Origin: an uncultured Lachnospiraceae bacterium
GTDB taxonomy: Bacteria; Bacillota; Clostridia; Lachnospirales; Lachnospiraceae
DNA: 26,108 nucleotides
Direction: 5' to 3'
Assembly (NCBI GenBank): GCA_937877165.1
Contig: CALEFO010000109.1
Location: 1-26,108 of the forward strand
Part shown: one piece after another, positions 14,438 through 22,520 of the stretch
How the letters are laid out: each line of letters opens with the position of its first letter
How positions within the stretch are numbered: the stretch's first letter is position 1
Position numbers and translations under genes: made by a program
Notes under the pieces: model-generated
The model's database searches: none
What the model saw: only the letters and a program-made list of their open reading frames with translations
What the model was told of the DNA's origin: nothing

Positions 14438-15751
14438 TCAATCCGATAAGAAAGTTGTGTAGTTTCTCTGAACCATCAGAGACTCCACCTGCTTGATCGT
14501 CTCAAGAATAACGCTGACAACGATGATAAGACTCGTTCCGCCGAAATCCACGTTCGCGTTGAACACGCCGCGGAAGAAGAACGGCAGAACTCCCACAATC
14601 GTCAGGCCGACTGCACCAATAAAGATGATGTAGTTCAGAAGCCTGTTCAAATACTCGCTGGTAGGCTTACCGGGACGAATTCCCGGGATAAAGCCGCTTC
14701 CCTTCTTCAGGTTGTCTGCCACCTCAATCGGATTGAAGGTGATGGAGGTATAGAAATACGCGAAGAAAATCAGCAGCACTACATAAACAGCCAGACCAAT
14801 CGAATATTTCGGTGCTGCAGGATTGCACCAGTAGGATGAGCTCAGATACCGCAGAATCTCCGACCATACACCGGTTCCGCTGTAACCCGCCAGTGAAGAA
14901 ATAATCACCGGGAATTCCATCAGGGAGGATGCGAAGATGATCGGCATGACGCCTGCCGTGTTCACCTTGAGCGGAATGCTGGAGGTCGAAGAGCCATACT
15001 GGCTTCTGCCGCGCAGCGTCCTTGCATACTGAACCGGAATTCTTCTCTCTGCATCATTCAGCAGAATGACAAGCACGACCATGCCTACAATCACTGCCGC
15101 GATAATAACCGCAGCCAGAATTGCCTTGGCAATCGACTGTCCGCTTATGAACTGATCAAAGAGTCCCGCCATATCCTGTGGCATTCTGGAAACGATGTTG
15201 ATGGTCAGGACAATGGATATACCATTCCCAATGCCTTTATCTGTGATCTGCTCACCAATCCACATCAGAAATGCAGAGCCTGCGGTCAGAGTAGCAATAA
15301 CCATGATCACGTTGATCGCATTGTACTCCTCCAGAAGTCCCTGTCTGCCGAAGCCGATTGCCATTGCTCCGCCCTCGAACAAAGCAAGCCCGACGGTCAG
15401 ATAACGGGTGATCGAGGCCAGCATCTTGCGCCCCTCTTCGCCTTCCTTCTGCATCTCCTCCAGCTTCGGGATTGCAATCGTCAGAAGCTGAATGATGATC
15501 GAGGAAGTGATGTAAGGCGTGATATTCAACGCCAGAACTGACATATTCAGGAACGATCCGCCGGTGAACGCATCCACAAGAGAGAATGCATCGCCTGTGT
15601 GCTGCGAAAACCATGTGGAAAAATAATTCCTGTCAACGCCGGGAACCGGCAGCTGAGATCCGAAGCGGATGATCACCAGCATTACAAGCGTAAAGAAGAT
15701 CCTGTTACGGATCTCCTTTACCTTGAATGCGTTTTTAACGGATTCAAACAT
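14438..15751 (-). CDS. secY: Preprotein translocase channel subunit SecY
   Basis: SecY is the protein-conducting channel of the Sec translocase in the cytoplasmic membrane. The 437-residue product starts MFESVKNAFKVKEIRNRIFFTL and shows the lateral-gate/plug region GGSFLNMSVLALNITPYITSSIIIQLL (about 65-91). It also has WIGEQITDKGIGNGIS, the cytoplasmic loop RRIPVQYARTLRGRSQYG and the late loop GFIPGIRPGKPTSEYL. About ten hydrophobic segments are evident. Length is normal. It follows rplO by 40 nt, as in nearly all bacteria. Confidence 0.98.
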   Translation of the reverse strand: MFESVKNAFKVKEIRNRIFFTLVMLVIIRFGSQLPVPGVDRNYFSTWFSQHTGDAFSLVDAFTGGSFLNMSVLALNITPYITSSIIIQLLTIAIPKLEEMQKEGEEGRKMLASITRYLTVGLALFEGGAMAIGFGRQGLLEEYNAINVIMVIATLTAGSAFLMWIGEQITDKGIGNGISIVLTINIVSRMPQDMAGLFDQFISGQSIAKAILAAVIIAAVIVGMVVLVILLNDAERRIPVQYARTLRGRSQYGSSTSSIPLKVNTAGVMPIIFASSLMEFPVIISSLAGYSGTGVWSEILRYLSSSYWCNPAAPKYSIGLAVYVVLLIFFAYFYTSITFNPIEVADNLKKGSGFIPGIRPGKPTSEYLNRLLNYIIFIGAVGLTIVGVLPFFFRGVFNANVDFGGTSLIIVVSVILETIKQVESLMVQRNYTTFLSD

Positions 15752-15791
15752 AACGATTTACCATGCCTTTCGAATCAGGTACAGGCGCCAA

Positions 15792-16256
15792 TTACTTCTC
15801 AAGAAGCTCAGCGGTTCCGCCGGCATTCTCGATCTTCTCCTTGGCAGCTGCGCTGAATCCGTTGGCCTTAATGGTAAGCTTCTTCGTCAGCTCGAACTTA
15901 GCATCGCCCTTGTCGCCGGAGAGAACCTTTACGCCATCTCCAACGTTCTTGATGATCTTCTTGTCCAGAAGTGCCTGAACATCGATCACCGCGCCGTCTT
16001 CGAAATTGTCAGCGATCTTTGCAAGGCTGACTGCAACGATGTCCTTGTGGTTATAGTTGGTAAAGCCGCGCTTGGGAAGGCGACGATACAGAGGCATCTG
16101 ACCACCTTCGAAGCCTGCTCTCGGTCTTCCGGAACGAGCCTTCTGTCCCTTGTGACCAAAGCCTGCGGTCTTTCCGTTTCCGGAAGCATGACCACGGCCT
16201 CTTCTGAAGTTATTCTTTGTAGAACCTGCAGCAGGTCTTAAATTAGATAATTCCAT
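15792..16256 (-). CDS. rplO: 50S ribosomal protein uL15
   Basis: The 154-residue L15 begins MELSNLRPAAGSTKNNFRRG and has the Gly-rich basic N-terminal tail GRGHASGNGKTAGFGHKGQKARSG that threads into 23S rRNA. FEGGQMPLYRRLPKRGF follows. The C-terminal domain carries the VLSGDKGDAKFELTKKLTIKANGFSAAAKEKIENAGG pattern. L15 is a late-stage assembly protein of the large subunit. The order rpmD-rplO-secY is standard. Confidence 0.98.
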   Translation of the reverse strand: MELSNLRPAAGSTKNNFRRGRGHASGNGKTAGFGHKGQKARSGRPRAGFEGGQMPLYRRLPKRGFTNYNHKDIVAVSLAKIADNFEDGAVIDVQALLDKKIIKNVGDGVKVLSGDKGDAKFELTKKLTIKANGFSAAAKEKIENAGGTAELLEK

Positions 16257-16270
16257 CTGTCAGTCCCTCC

Positions 16271-16462
16271 TTATTCTGCGTCCTCAACCTTGACATAAGG
16301 AGCGATCAGTCTGATCTGTCCTCTAGTCGCATCATTATCCGGAAGGATAACGCTGCTGTTCAGTTTGTGGAATCCCATGGACTTGATGATTGCCTTGTTC
16401 TTCGGAACTGCAGCAATCGTAGACTTTACAAGTGTAATTTTAAGCTTCTTCGTATCCGCCAT
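16271..16462 (-). CDS. rpmD: 50S ribosomal protein uL30
   Basis: A 63-residue protein reads MADTKKLKITLVKSTIAAVP, then KNKAIIKSMGFHKLNSSVILPDNDATRGQIRLI, the single-domain bacterial L30 pattern with the conserved GFHKLNSSV block. It lies between rpsE (37-nt gap) and rplO (14-nt gap). The ribosome site AAGGAGTTTAAA precedes the ATG. Confidence 0.97.
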   Translation of the reverse strand: MADTKKLKITLVKSTIAAVPKNKAIIKSMGFHKLNSSVILPDNDATRGQIRLIAPYVKVEDAE

Positions 16463-16499
16463 TTTAAACTCCTTTCGTTCTACCGAAGACCGAAGGGCA

Positions 16500-17009
16500 T
16501 CAGCCCTTCAGATCCTCAACAGACTTGCCGCGTCTTGCAGCAACCTCTTCCGGAGCCTTCAGGCTGGACAGGCCGGACAGAGTTGCCAGAACGACATTCT
16601 GCTTGTTGTTAGAACCAAGAGACTTGGTACGGATGTTCTTGATTCCTGCGAGCTCGCAGACAGTACGAGCAGGACCGCCGGCGATGATACCGGTACCTTC
16701 GGGGCTCTTCTTCAGAAGAACTTCTGCAGAGCCGTACTTACCAACATAGTCGTGAGAAATGGAGCCAACCTCGTCCAGAGCGACGGTTACGAGATGCTTG
16801 GCAGCATCCTCCTTGCCCTTGCGGATTGCTTCCGGAATTTCGGTGGATTTTCCAAGGCCGACGCCTACGTGGCCGTTGTTGTCACCAACTACAACAAGTG
16901 CGGAGAATCTCATCGTACGGCCGCCCTTTACAACCTTTGTGACACGCTTGATCGTAACGACCTTCTCGGTGAGTTCCATCTGACTTGCATCAATATTAGA
17001 ACGCTTCAT
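16500..17009 (-). CDS. rpsE: 30S ribosomal protein uS5
   Basis: S5 helps form the mRNA entry site and affects decoding accuracy. The 169-residue product has the N-terminal double-stranded-RNA-binding segment KVVTIKRVTKVVKGGRTMRFSALVVVGD (about 16-43), GHVGVGLGKSTEIPEAIRKG, and the C-terminal fold GIIAGGPARTVCELAGIKNIRTKSLGSNN. Length and order between rplR and rpmD are normal. Confidence 0.98.
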   Translation of the reverse strand: MKRSNIDASQMELTEKVVTIKRVTKVVKGGRTMRFSALVVVGDNNGHVGVGLGKSTEIPEAIRKGKEDAAKHLVTVALDEVGSISHDYVGKYGSAEVLLKKSPEGTGIIAGGPARTVCELAGIKNIRTKSLGSNNKQNVVLATLSGLSSLKAPEEVAARRGKSVEDLKG

Positions 17010-17024
17010 CTAGTCTCTCCTCCC

Positions 17025-17393
17025 TTAGAATTCCAGGCCGGCCTTACGTGCCGCATCTGCAAGTGCTGCTACCTTGCCCTGATAAATAAAGCCGCCTCTG
17101 TCGAATACGACTTTAGATACGCCTTTTTCGATTGCTCTCTTCGCAACAAGATCGCCGATGTACTCGGCAGCTGCGATGTCGTCGGTGTGCTCCAGAGCAG
17201 CCTTGACATCCTTCTCCACCGTGCCTGCAGCAGCAATCGTTCTGCCAGCCTCATCATCGATGACCTGTGCGTAGATGTGATTGTTGCTTCTGTAAACGGA
17301 AAGGCGCGGTCTCTCAGCGGTTCCGCTGAAACGGTTGCGAACCTTCAGGTGTTTCTTTTCGCGGATTAACTTTCTATTTTCCTTCTTAACCAT
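17025..17393 (-). CDS. rplR: 50S ribosomal protein uL18
   Basis: This 122-residue 5S rRNA-binding protein begins MVKKENRKLIREKKHLKVRNRF, followed by the conserved SGTAERPRLSVYRSNNHIYAQVIDD and VFDRGGFIYQGKVAALADAARKAGLEF. It forms part of the central protuberance with L5 and 5S rRNA. It follows rplF by 20 nt and precedes rpsE by 15 nt. Confidence 0.98.
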   Translation of the reverse strand: MVKKENRKLIREKKHLKVRNRFSGTAERPRLSVYRSNNHIYAQVIDDEAGRTIAAAGTVEKDVKAALEHTDDIAAAEYIGDLVAKRAIEKGVSKVVFDRGGFIYQGKVAALADAARKAGLEF

Positions 17394-17413
17394 TGTACAC
17401 GCTCCTTATCCGA

Positions 17414-17956
17414 TTACTTCTTAGAACCGGTCTTACCGACCTTGCGGCGAATTGTCTCGTAATCGTACTTGATACCCTTGCCCTTATACGGCTCCGGCTT
17501 TCTCTTATCTCTGATATCAGCTGCCCACTGTCCAACGAGCTCCTTGTCAATGCCCTTGACGAGGATCTTGTTGCCGTCAACAACGGTCTCGATTCCTTCC
17601 GGATCTTCCATCTCGACGTTGTGGGAATATCCTAAATGCAGCTCCAGGACCTTGCCCTTCTTCTGAGCTCTGTAGCCGACACCGTTGATTTCCAGTGTCT
17701 TGGTGAAGCCGTCGGTAACTCCGACAACCATGTTGTGGACCAGTGCTCTGGTCAGGCCGTGAAGTGCCTTTTCTTTCTTCTGATCGTTGGGTCTGACAAT
17801 GTGGAGTTCACCATTCTCCTGCTCGATCTTCATCTCTGCAGGAAGAGTTCTTGTAAGTGTTCCCTTAGGCCCCTTAACCGTCACTGTGTTATTTTCTGCT
17901 ACATCAACAGTAACGCCTGCCGGTATAGCGATTGGCATTAAACCGATACGTGACAT
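17414..17956 (-). CDS. rplF: 50S ribosomal protein uL6
   Basis: A 180-residue L6 begins MSRIGLMPIAIPAGVTVDV and ends EPYKGKGIKYDYETIRRKVGKTGSKK, the invariant C-terminal motif. L6 lies near the sarcin-ricin loop and factor-binding site. The TAGGAGGAACGGGC ribosome site sets the start at ATG 17954-17956. Unlike most genomes, it is separated from rpsH by 216 nt. Confidence 0.98.
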   Translation of the reverse strand: MSRIGLMPIAIPAGVTVDVAENNTVTVKGPKGTLTRTLPAEMKIEQENGELHIVRPNDQKKEKALHGLTRALVHNMVVGVTDGFTKTLEINGVGYRAQKKGKVLELHLGYSHNVEMEDPEGIETVVDGNKILVKGIDKELVGQWAADIRDKRKPEPYKGKGIKYDYETIRRKVGKTGSKK

Positions 17957-18172
17957 GCCCGTTCCTCCTAGTTCTTATTGATTATTCTGTGCATGTTGCC
18001 GTTCTGCGAAGCACTTTCCCGGTCTTTGACAGCCGCCGGCTGCCTTCCCTCGGGATCATTCCCGATAAAAGCCGTCCTGAAAATTCTCTGCAGAACCTTC
18101 GTTGCAAACAGTAATCAGGAACGTCCCACCCATCCCGTGGGACTTCCTGATACAGTTTTGAAAAAATGAGAA
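17957..18172 (-). other. 216-nt spacer between rpsH and rplF
   Basis: rpsH-rplF is usually only a few tens of bases. Here the gap holds a large hairpin (18114-18151, listed separately), a CAGCC/GGCTG hairpin (18030-18042), a GGGA/TCCC hairpin near 18055-18066, and a 7-bp long-range pair GTTCTGC/GCAGAAC (about 18090-18096 and 18001-18007). No gene is visible. The structures end before the rplF ribosome site. Confidence 0.5.
18114..18151 (-). promoter_or_regulatory. Large hairpin downstream of rpsH
   Basis: The arms are ATCAGGAA (18144-18151) with TTCCTGAT (18114-18121), and then GTCCCAC (18037-18143 side: 18137-18143) with GTGGGAC (18123-18129). That makes 15 bp in all, with one bulged base at 18122 and a 7-nt loop. 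No U-tract follows on the minus strand, so it is unlikely to be a simple terminator. It may protect, process or regulate the mRNA between S8 and L6. Confidence 0.6.
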
Positions 18173-18574
18173 TTACCAGATGAATGCAAGAACCTCGCCG
18201 CCTACCTGCAGCTCTCTTGCCTTCTTGTCGGTAATGACACCCTGGTTGGTGGAAAGAATTGCAGTTCCCAGACCATCCAGAACCTTCGGTACATTGTCCT
18301 TGCTTGCATACACGCGCATGCCGGGCTTGGAAATTCTCTGAAGGCCGGTCAGAATACGGTCATTGCGGTCAGCACCGTACTTCAGGGTAATACGGATATC
18401 CTTGAAGCTTCCGTTGTCAACCAGATCGATTCTGGAAATATATCCTTCATCCAGAAGAATGTTGGCGATTGCCATCTTGATCTTGGAATTCGGAATATCA
18501 ACTGTATCATGCTTTGCTGTATTTGCGTTACGGATTCTTGTAAGCATATCAGCGATCGGATCACTCATAGACAT
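18173..18574 (-). CDS. rpsH: 30S ribosomal protein uS8
   Basis: S8 is a primary 16S rRNA binder and, in E. coli, the repressor of the spc operon. The 133-residue product starts MSMSDPIADMLTRIRNANTAKHD and ends ARELQVGGEVLAFIW, both diagnostic. I use the first ATG (18572-18574) because AAAGGAG lies 10 nt upstream. The second ATG two codons later is too far from it. It follows rpsZ by 53 nt. Confidence 0.98.
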   Translation of the reverse strand: MSMSDPIADMLTRIRNANTAKHDTVDIPNSKIKMAIANILLDEGYISRIDLVDNGSFKDIRITLKYGADRNDRILTGLQRISKPGMRVYASKDNVPKVLDGLGTAILSTNQGVITDKKARELQVGGEVLAFIW

Positions 18575-18627
18575 AATGTAATTTCTCCTTTTCTGTGCGA
18601 TATCCTATTCGGCTTTTCCGCCGTTTA

Positions 18628-18813
18628 TTACCAGGATGCTTTCTTAACACCCGGGATCTCGCCCTTGTATGCGAGCTCACGGAAGCAGATTCTGCAAATG
18701 CCATACTTCTTCAGTACGGAATGCGGGCGGCCGCAAATTTTGCAGCGTGTATAAGCACGCGTCGAAAACTTGGGCTTCATCTGCTGCTTGATCTTCATAG
18801 AAGTCTTTGCCAT
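18628..18813 (-). CDS. rpsZ: 30S ribosomal protein uS14, zinc-binding type
   Basis: The 61-residue short form of S14 carries two Cys pairs, C24-x2-C27 and C40-x2-C43 (CKIC and CRIC), forming a zinc ribbon. It starts MAKTSMKIKQQMKPKFSTRAY and ends AYKGEIPGVKKASW. This short zinc type is usual in Firmicutes, and a longer zinc-free paralogue often exists elsewhere in such genomes. It lies between rplE (15-nt gap) and rpsH. Confidence 0.98.
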   Translation of the reverse strand: MAKTSMKIKQQMKPKFSTRAYTRCKICGRPHSVLKKYGICRICFRELAYKGEIPGVKKASW

Positions 18814-18828
18814 GTCAATCTCCTTTTA

Positions 18829-19371
18829 TTACTTTGCAAAAGGCATGTTGAACAGTCTCAACAGCTCGCGTGCTTCCTCGTCGGTGTTCGCGGTGGTTGT
18901 AAAGATGATGTCCATTCCTCTTACCTTGTCAATCTTGTCATACTCGATTTCAGGGAAGATCAGCTGCTCCTTGATTCCAAGAGCATAGTTTCCTCTTCCA
19001 TCGAAGGAGTTGGGATTGACGCCTCTGAAGTCACGTACACGAGGCAGAGCCAGGTTTACGAGTCTGTCAAGGAACTCATACATGCGGTCGCCGCGAAGAG
19101 TTACCTTGCAGCCGATCGGCATGCCTTCACGAATCTTGAAGTTCGCGATAGACTTCTTTGCCTTGGTATATACCGGGTGCTGTCCGGTGATGGTCTCAAG
19201 ATCCTTGGCTGCGGCCTCAAGGAGCTTCTCGTTCTCCTTTGCCTCGCCGACTGCCATGTTGACAACGATCTTGTCAAGCTTCGGAATCTGCATCGGATTG
19301 GTGTAGCCGAACTTCTTAACCATTGCCTCACGGATCTCGGTATTGTACTGATCTTTAAGTCTGCTGCTCAT
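18829..19371 (-). CDS. rplE: 50S ribosomal protein uL5
   Basis: L5 binds 5S rRNA in the central protuberance and touches P-site tRNA. The 180-residue product contains NPMQIPKLDKIVVNMAVGEAKEN, the loop GCKVTLRGDRMYEFLDRLVNLALPRVRDFRG and the C-terminal GMDIIFTTTANTDEEARELLRLF. All are standard L5 blocks. The start follows AGGAGGAGAAACG. It comes 20 nt after rplX. Confidence 0.98.
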   Translation of the reverse strand: MSSRLKDQYNTEIREAMVKKFGYTNPMQIPKLDKIVVNMAVGEAKENEKLLEAAAKDLETITGQHPVYTKAKKSIANFKIREGMPIGCKVTLRGDRMYEFLDRLVNLALPRVRDFRGVNPNSFDGRGNYALGIKEQLIFPEIEYDKIDKVRGMDIIFTTTANTDEEARELLRLFNMPFAK

Positions 19372-19391
19372 CGTTTCTCCTCCTTTCTGCC

Positions 19392-19703
19392 TTATTTGAT
19401 TTCCTTGCCGGTCTTCTTGGCAACGCGAACCTTCTTGCCATCCACTACCTTGAATCCGACTCTGGTGGTCTTTCCGTCAACAACCAGCATTACATTGGAG
19501 ATATCCAGAGCAGCTTCCTTCTCTGCGATTCCGCCTTCCTGGTTCTGTGCGGAAGGTTTGTTGTGCTTGGTCACCTTATTGACGCCCTCAACAACCACCT
19601 TGTGGTTTTCGCGGTCAACAGCAGTAACCTTTCCCTCTTTGCCGAGGTCCTTACCGGCGATGACCTTTACGGTATCACCAACTTTGATCTTGCTTGCTGC
19701 CAT
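19392..19703 (-). CDS. rplX: 50S ribosomal protein uL24
   Basis: L24 is an assembly initiator at the 5' domain of 23S rRNA. The 103-residue product has the KOW motif KVGDTVKVIAGKDLGKEGKVTAV (about 7-29), then VNKVTKHNKPSAQNQEGGIAEKEA and GKTTRVGFKVVDGKKVRVAKKTG. Size and order between rplN (11-nt gap) and rplE are normal. Confidence 0.98.
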   Translation of the reverse strand: MAASKIKVGDTVKVIAGKDLGKEGKVTAVDRENHKVVVEGVNKVTKHNKPSAQNQEGGIAEKEAALDISNVMLVVDGKTTRVGFKVVDGKKVRVAKKTGKEIK

Positions 19704-19714
19704 TTCAATCCTCC

Positions 19715-20083
19715 TTACAGTACTTCCGGAGCAAGGGACAGAATCTTCATGAACTGCTTGTCACGAAGCTCTCTTGCTACGGGTCCGAAAATACGAGTTC
19801 CGGTAGGTGTCAGATCATCCTTGATGATAACAGCTGCGTTCTCATCGAAACGGATGTAAGAACCATCTTTTCTGCGTGTCTCACGAACGGTACGAACGAC
19901 AACAGCCTTTACGACGTCACCCTTCTTCACCATACCGCCGGGAGCTGCATCCTTTACAGATGCGACAATAGTATCGCCAATTCTGGCATATCTTCTGGTA
20001 GATCCGCCGCAAACACGAATGCAGAGAAGCTCTCTGGCACCGGTGTTATCAGCGACCTTCAGTCTTGTTTCCTGCTGAATCAT
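19715..20083 (-). CDS. rplN: 50S ribosomal protein uL14
   Basis: The 122-residue L14 starts MIQQETRLKVADNTGARELLC and has the conserved GDTIVASVKDAAPGGMVKKGDVVKAVVVRT and GTRIFGPVARELRD blocks. It contacts L19 and inter-subunit bridge B8. It marks the start of the spc block but follows rpsQ by only 45 nt, with no promoter or terminator seen. S10 and spc genes therefore look like one transcript. Confidence 0.98.
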   Translation of the reverse strand: MIQQETRLKVADNTGARELLCIRVCGGSTRRYARIGDTIVASVKDAAPGGMVKKGDVVKAVVVRTVRETRRKDGSYIRFDENAAVIIKDDLTPTGTRIFGPVARELRDKQFMKILSLAPEVL

Positions 20084-20128
20084 GTCTTAGTCCTTTCTGA
20101 CTTTTGAACAACGGTCCCGAGAAGGCAA

Positions 20129-20383
20129 TTATCTTGCCTTCTCGACGATGGATACAACTCTCCATCTCTTGGTCTTGGACAGCGGTCTGGTCTCCATAAC
20201 CTTGACGGTATCGCCGACACCGCACTCATTGTTCTCATCGTGTGCCTTCAGTGTGTAGGTCTTCTTTACGATCTTTCCGATTACCGGATGCTTTACGTGG
20301 TTCTCGATTGCAACAGTGACGGTCTTGTCCATCTTGTCGCTGACAACCTTACCGATACGGACTTTTCTAAGATTTCTTTCCAC
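20129..20383 (-). CDS. rpsQ: 30S ribosomal protein uS17
   Basis: The 84-residue S17 reads MERNLRKVRIGKVVSDKMDK and continues with KTVTVAIENHVKHPVIGKIVKKTYTLKAHDE and METRPLSKTKRWRVV, the classic OB-fold S17. It binds 16S rRNA early in assembly. It ends the S10 block, 26 nt after rpmC. Confidence 0.98.
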   Translation of the reverse strand: MERNLRKVRIGKVVSDKMDKTVTVAIENHVKHPVIGKIVKKTYTLKAHDENNECGVGDTVKVMETRPLSKTKRWRVVSIVEKAR

Positions 20384-20409
20384 GGTATTTACTCCTTTCC
20401 GGTAACAGA

Positions 20410-20613
20410 TTAGTTTGCAGCCTTTGCAGTGATCACGGTCTGAATTCTTGCAATGTTCTTGCGAACCTCTGTGATTCTTGCCGTGTTCTGCAGCTGATTG
20501 GTTGCGTTCTGGAATCTGAGGTTGAAGAGCTCTCTCTTTGCGGACTCAAGGTCCTCTCTGAGCTCGTCGATGTTCTTATCCTGCAGTTCCTTCATGTATT
20601 CAGTAGACTTCAT
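20410..20613 (-). CDS. rpmC: 50S ribosomal protein uL29
   Basis: The 67-residue two-helix protein contains ELREDLESAKRELFNLRFQNATNQLQNTARITEVRKNIARIQTV, the L29 pattern at the exit tunnel where SRP and trigger factor dock. The ATG overlaps the rplP stop as ATGA (20610-20613), so the two are translationally coupled. Confidence 0.97.
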   Translation of the reverse strand: MKSTEYMKELQDKNIDELREDLESAKRELFNLRFQNATNQLQNTARITEVRKNIARIQTVITAKAAN

Positions 20614-21038
20614 TCTGCACCGCCTTCCAGATCTGCCTTGGAAACAATCTTCGTCTTGATAGGAAGCTTGGTTCCGGCAAGACGAAGAGCCTCTCTTGCC
20701 TGATCTTCAGGTACTCCGGAGATTTCAAACATTACTCTGCCGGGTTTTACAACTGCTACCCAGTATTCAACGGAACCTTTTCCGGATCCCATTCGAACAC
20801 CCAGGGGCTTGCCGGTTACAGGCTTGTCAGGGAATACCTTGATCCAAACCTGGCCGCCACGCTTGATGTAACGTGTCAGAGCGACACGGGCTGCCTCAAT
20901 CTGATTGGAGCGAACCCACTTGGCTTCGGTTGCAACAAGTCCGTACTCACCGTAGGTAATCTTGTTGCCGCGCGTTGCCTTTCCGCGGCGATCTCCGCGG
21001 AAAACGGCACGATACTTAACTCTCTTCGGCATTAACAT
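20610..21038 (-). CDS. rplP: 50S ribosomal protein uL16
   Basis: L16 shapes the A-site tRNA path of the large subunit. The 142-residue product begins MLMPKRVKYRAVFRGDRRGKA and contains WVRSNQIEAARVALTRYIKRGGQVWIKVFPDKPVTGKPLGVRMGSGKG. The first ATG (21036-21038) is the start: GGGAGG lies 9 nt before it, it matches the usual ML-x-PKR beginning, and it overlaps the rpsC stop (TAATG). The second ATG two codons on is too far from the site. Confidence 0.98.
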   Translation of the reverse strand: MLMPKRVKYRAVFRGDRRGKATRGNKITYGEYGLVATEAKWVRSNQIEAARVALTRYIKRGGQVWIKVFPDKPVTGKPLGVRMGSGKGSVEYWVAVVKPGRVMFEISGVPEDQAREALRLAGTKLPIKTKIVSKADLEGGAE

Positions 21039-21724
21039 TAGTTGTCACCTCCCTTGGATTCATCAGAGGCAGCGACTGCCTGCTCGTTCTTCTTCTTGGG
21101 AAGAATCTCGCCCTTGTAGATCCATACCTTAACGCCTACCTTGCCGTAGGTGGTATCAGCCTCTGCAAAGCCGTAGTCGATGTCTGCACGCAGTGTCTGA
21201 AGCGGAATGGTTCCATCGGAGTAGGTCTCCGTACGTGCGATATCTGCACCGCCGAGACGTCCGCCGCAGGAAGCCTTCACACCGAGCGCGCCGGTCTTCA
21301 TCGTGCGGTTCATTGCGGACTTCATTGCTCTGCGGAAGGAAACACGGTTCTCAAGCTGCTGAGCAATGTTCTCTGCAACCAGCTGTGCATCCTTATCCGG
21401 TCTCTTGATTTCCTTGATCTCCAGAACAACCTTGTCCGCAGTCAGCTTCTGCAGCTGCTTCTTGGTGTTCTCGATCTCTGCGCCGCCCTTGCCGATTACA
21501 ACGCCGGGCTTTGCGGAGTAAACCGTAACCTTGACTCTTCCGGAAGCTCTCTCGATCTCAATCTTGGAGATGCCTGCCTGCTCGAGTTTCTTCTTGAGGA
21601 ACTCTCTGATCTTGTGATCTTCTACCAGCATGTCAGAGAAGTGCTTATCATCAGCATACCATCTGGAATCCCAATCCTTGATGATGCCGACTCTCATGCC
21701 ATGAGGATTAACTTTCTGTCCCAT
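21038..21724 (-). CDS. rpsC: 30S ribosomal protein uS3
   Basis: S3 forms the mRNA entry tunnel and has helicase activity with S4 and S5. The 228-residue product begins MGQKVNPHGMRVGIIKDWDSRWYAD and carries the KH domain AKPGVVIGKGGAEIENTKKQLQKL (about 75-98). The C-terminal domain GGRLGGADIARTETYSDGTIPLQTLRADIDYGFAEA follows, then a short acidic tail. Standard length and order. Confidence 0.98.
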   Translation of the reverse strand: MGQKVNPHGMRVGIIKDWDSRWYADDKHFSDMLVEDHKIREFLKKKLEQAGISKIEIERASGRVKVTVYSAKPGVVIGKGGAEIENTKKQLQKLTADKVVLEIKEIKRPDKDAQLVAENIAQQLENRVSFRRAMKSAMNRTMKTGALGVKASCGGRLGGADIARTETYSDGTIPLQTLRADIDYGFAEADTTYGKVGVKVWIYKGEILPKKKNEQAVAASDESKGGDN

Positions 21725-21748
21725 ATAGGCTCCTTTCCATCACCTGAA

Positions 21749-22183
21749 TTACTTGGTCTCTGCTGCAGCTTCAGCAGGCTTTTCTTCGCTCTGTGCCTTC
21801 TTCTCATCAAGAGTGATGTACAGATTGCTCATTCTCTTGAAGATGCGGTAAGCTCTGCCCTGCGCACGAGGCTGAATTCTCTTCATGATCGGGCCGTTGG
21901 AAGCGTTGCACTCTGTAATGTAGAGGTCTGCGGCATTCATGCCGAGGTTATTCTCTGCATTTGCAACTGCAGACTTTAATAATTTCAGGATCACGCCCGA
22001 AGCGTATCTCGGACTGTATTCAAGAATTCCAATTGCTGTCGTAACATCCTTACCTCTGATGGCATCCATTACGAAGCAGGCCTTCTGAACCGGAATTCTT
22101 GCATTGGTGAGCTTTGCATGAGGTCTTGTGTCCTTGACCGCATTTCTGGCTCTCTTAACTTGTGTTCTATGTCCGTTAGCCAT
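21749..22183 (-). CDS. rplV: 50S ribosomal protein uL22
   Basis: L22 lines the nascent-peptide exit tunnel, and its loop is a known site of macrolide-resistance changes. The 144-residue product starts MANGHRTQVKRARNAVKDTRP and contains ILKLLKSAVANAENNLGMNAADLYITECNASNGPIMKRIQPRAQGRAYRIFKR, an intact loop. The last ~20 residues are an acidic Glu/Ala/Lys tail that makes it longer than the ~110 residues of many L22. Confidence 0.98.
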   Translation of the reverse strand: MANGHRTQVKRARNAVKDTRPHAKLTNARIPVQKACFVMDAIRGKDVTTAIGILEYSPRYASGVILKLLKSAVANAENNLGMNAADLYITECNASNGPIMKRIQPRAQGRAYRIFKRMSNLYITLDEKKAQSEEKPAEAAAETK

Positions 22184-22221
22184 AGATCTGAACTCCTTTC
22201 GATGTAACAGGCACTGAGTAA

Positions 22222-22509
22222 TTACCTACCCGTGCTGGATTCTGATTTGTTGTTTCCGTTATGACCGCGGAATGTTCTGGTCTGTACGAACTCACCGAGC
22301 TTGTGTCCGACCATATCCTCCGTGATATATACCGGAACATGCTTTCTGCCGTCATGAACAGCAATGGTATGTCCAACAAAGGACGGGAAAATCGTGGAAC
22401 GGCGGGACCAGGTCTTGATGACCTGCTTGTCACCGGCTGCGTTCATTGCGTCTACCTTCTTCAAAAGGCTTTCGTCAGCGAAAGGTCCTTTTTTCAGTGA
22501 TCTTGCCAT
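22222..22509 (-). CDS. rpsS: 30S ribosomal protein uS19
   Basis: The 95-residue S19 starts MARSLKKGPFADESLLKKVD and contains IKTWSRRSTIFPSFVGHTIAVHDGRKHVPVYITEDMVGHKLGEF, then the FRGHNG tail. It binds 16S rRNA in the head with S13. It follows rplB by 11 nt. The start site is AAGGAGGTACGAA. Confidence 0.98.
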   Translation of the reverse strand: MARSLKKGPFADESLLKKVDAMNAAGDKQVIKTWSRRSTIFPSFVGHTIAVHDGRKHVPVYITEDMVGHKLGEFVQTRTFRGHNGNNKSESSTGR

Positions 22510-22520
22510 TTCGTACCTCC

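Noticed and set aside
18595..19752. Long plus-strand frames opposite rpsZ, rplE and rplX, and similar ones opposite rplB, rplC and rpoA
   Set aside because: These are shadows created by the codon bias of highly expressed ribosomal genes. They cross several real genes and have no ribosome sites or recognisable products.
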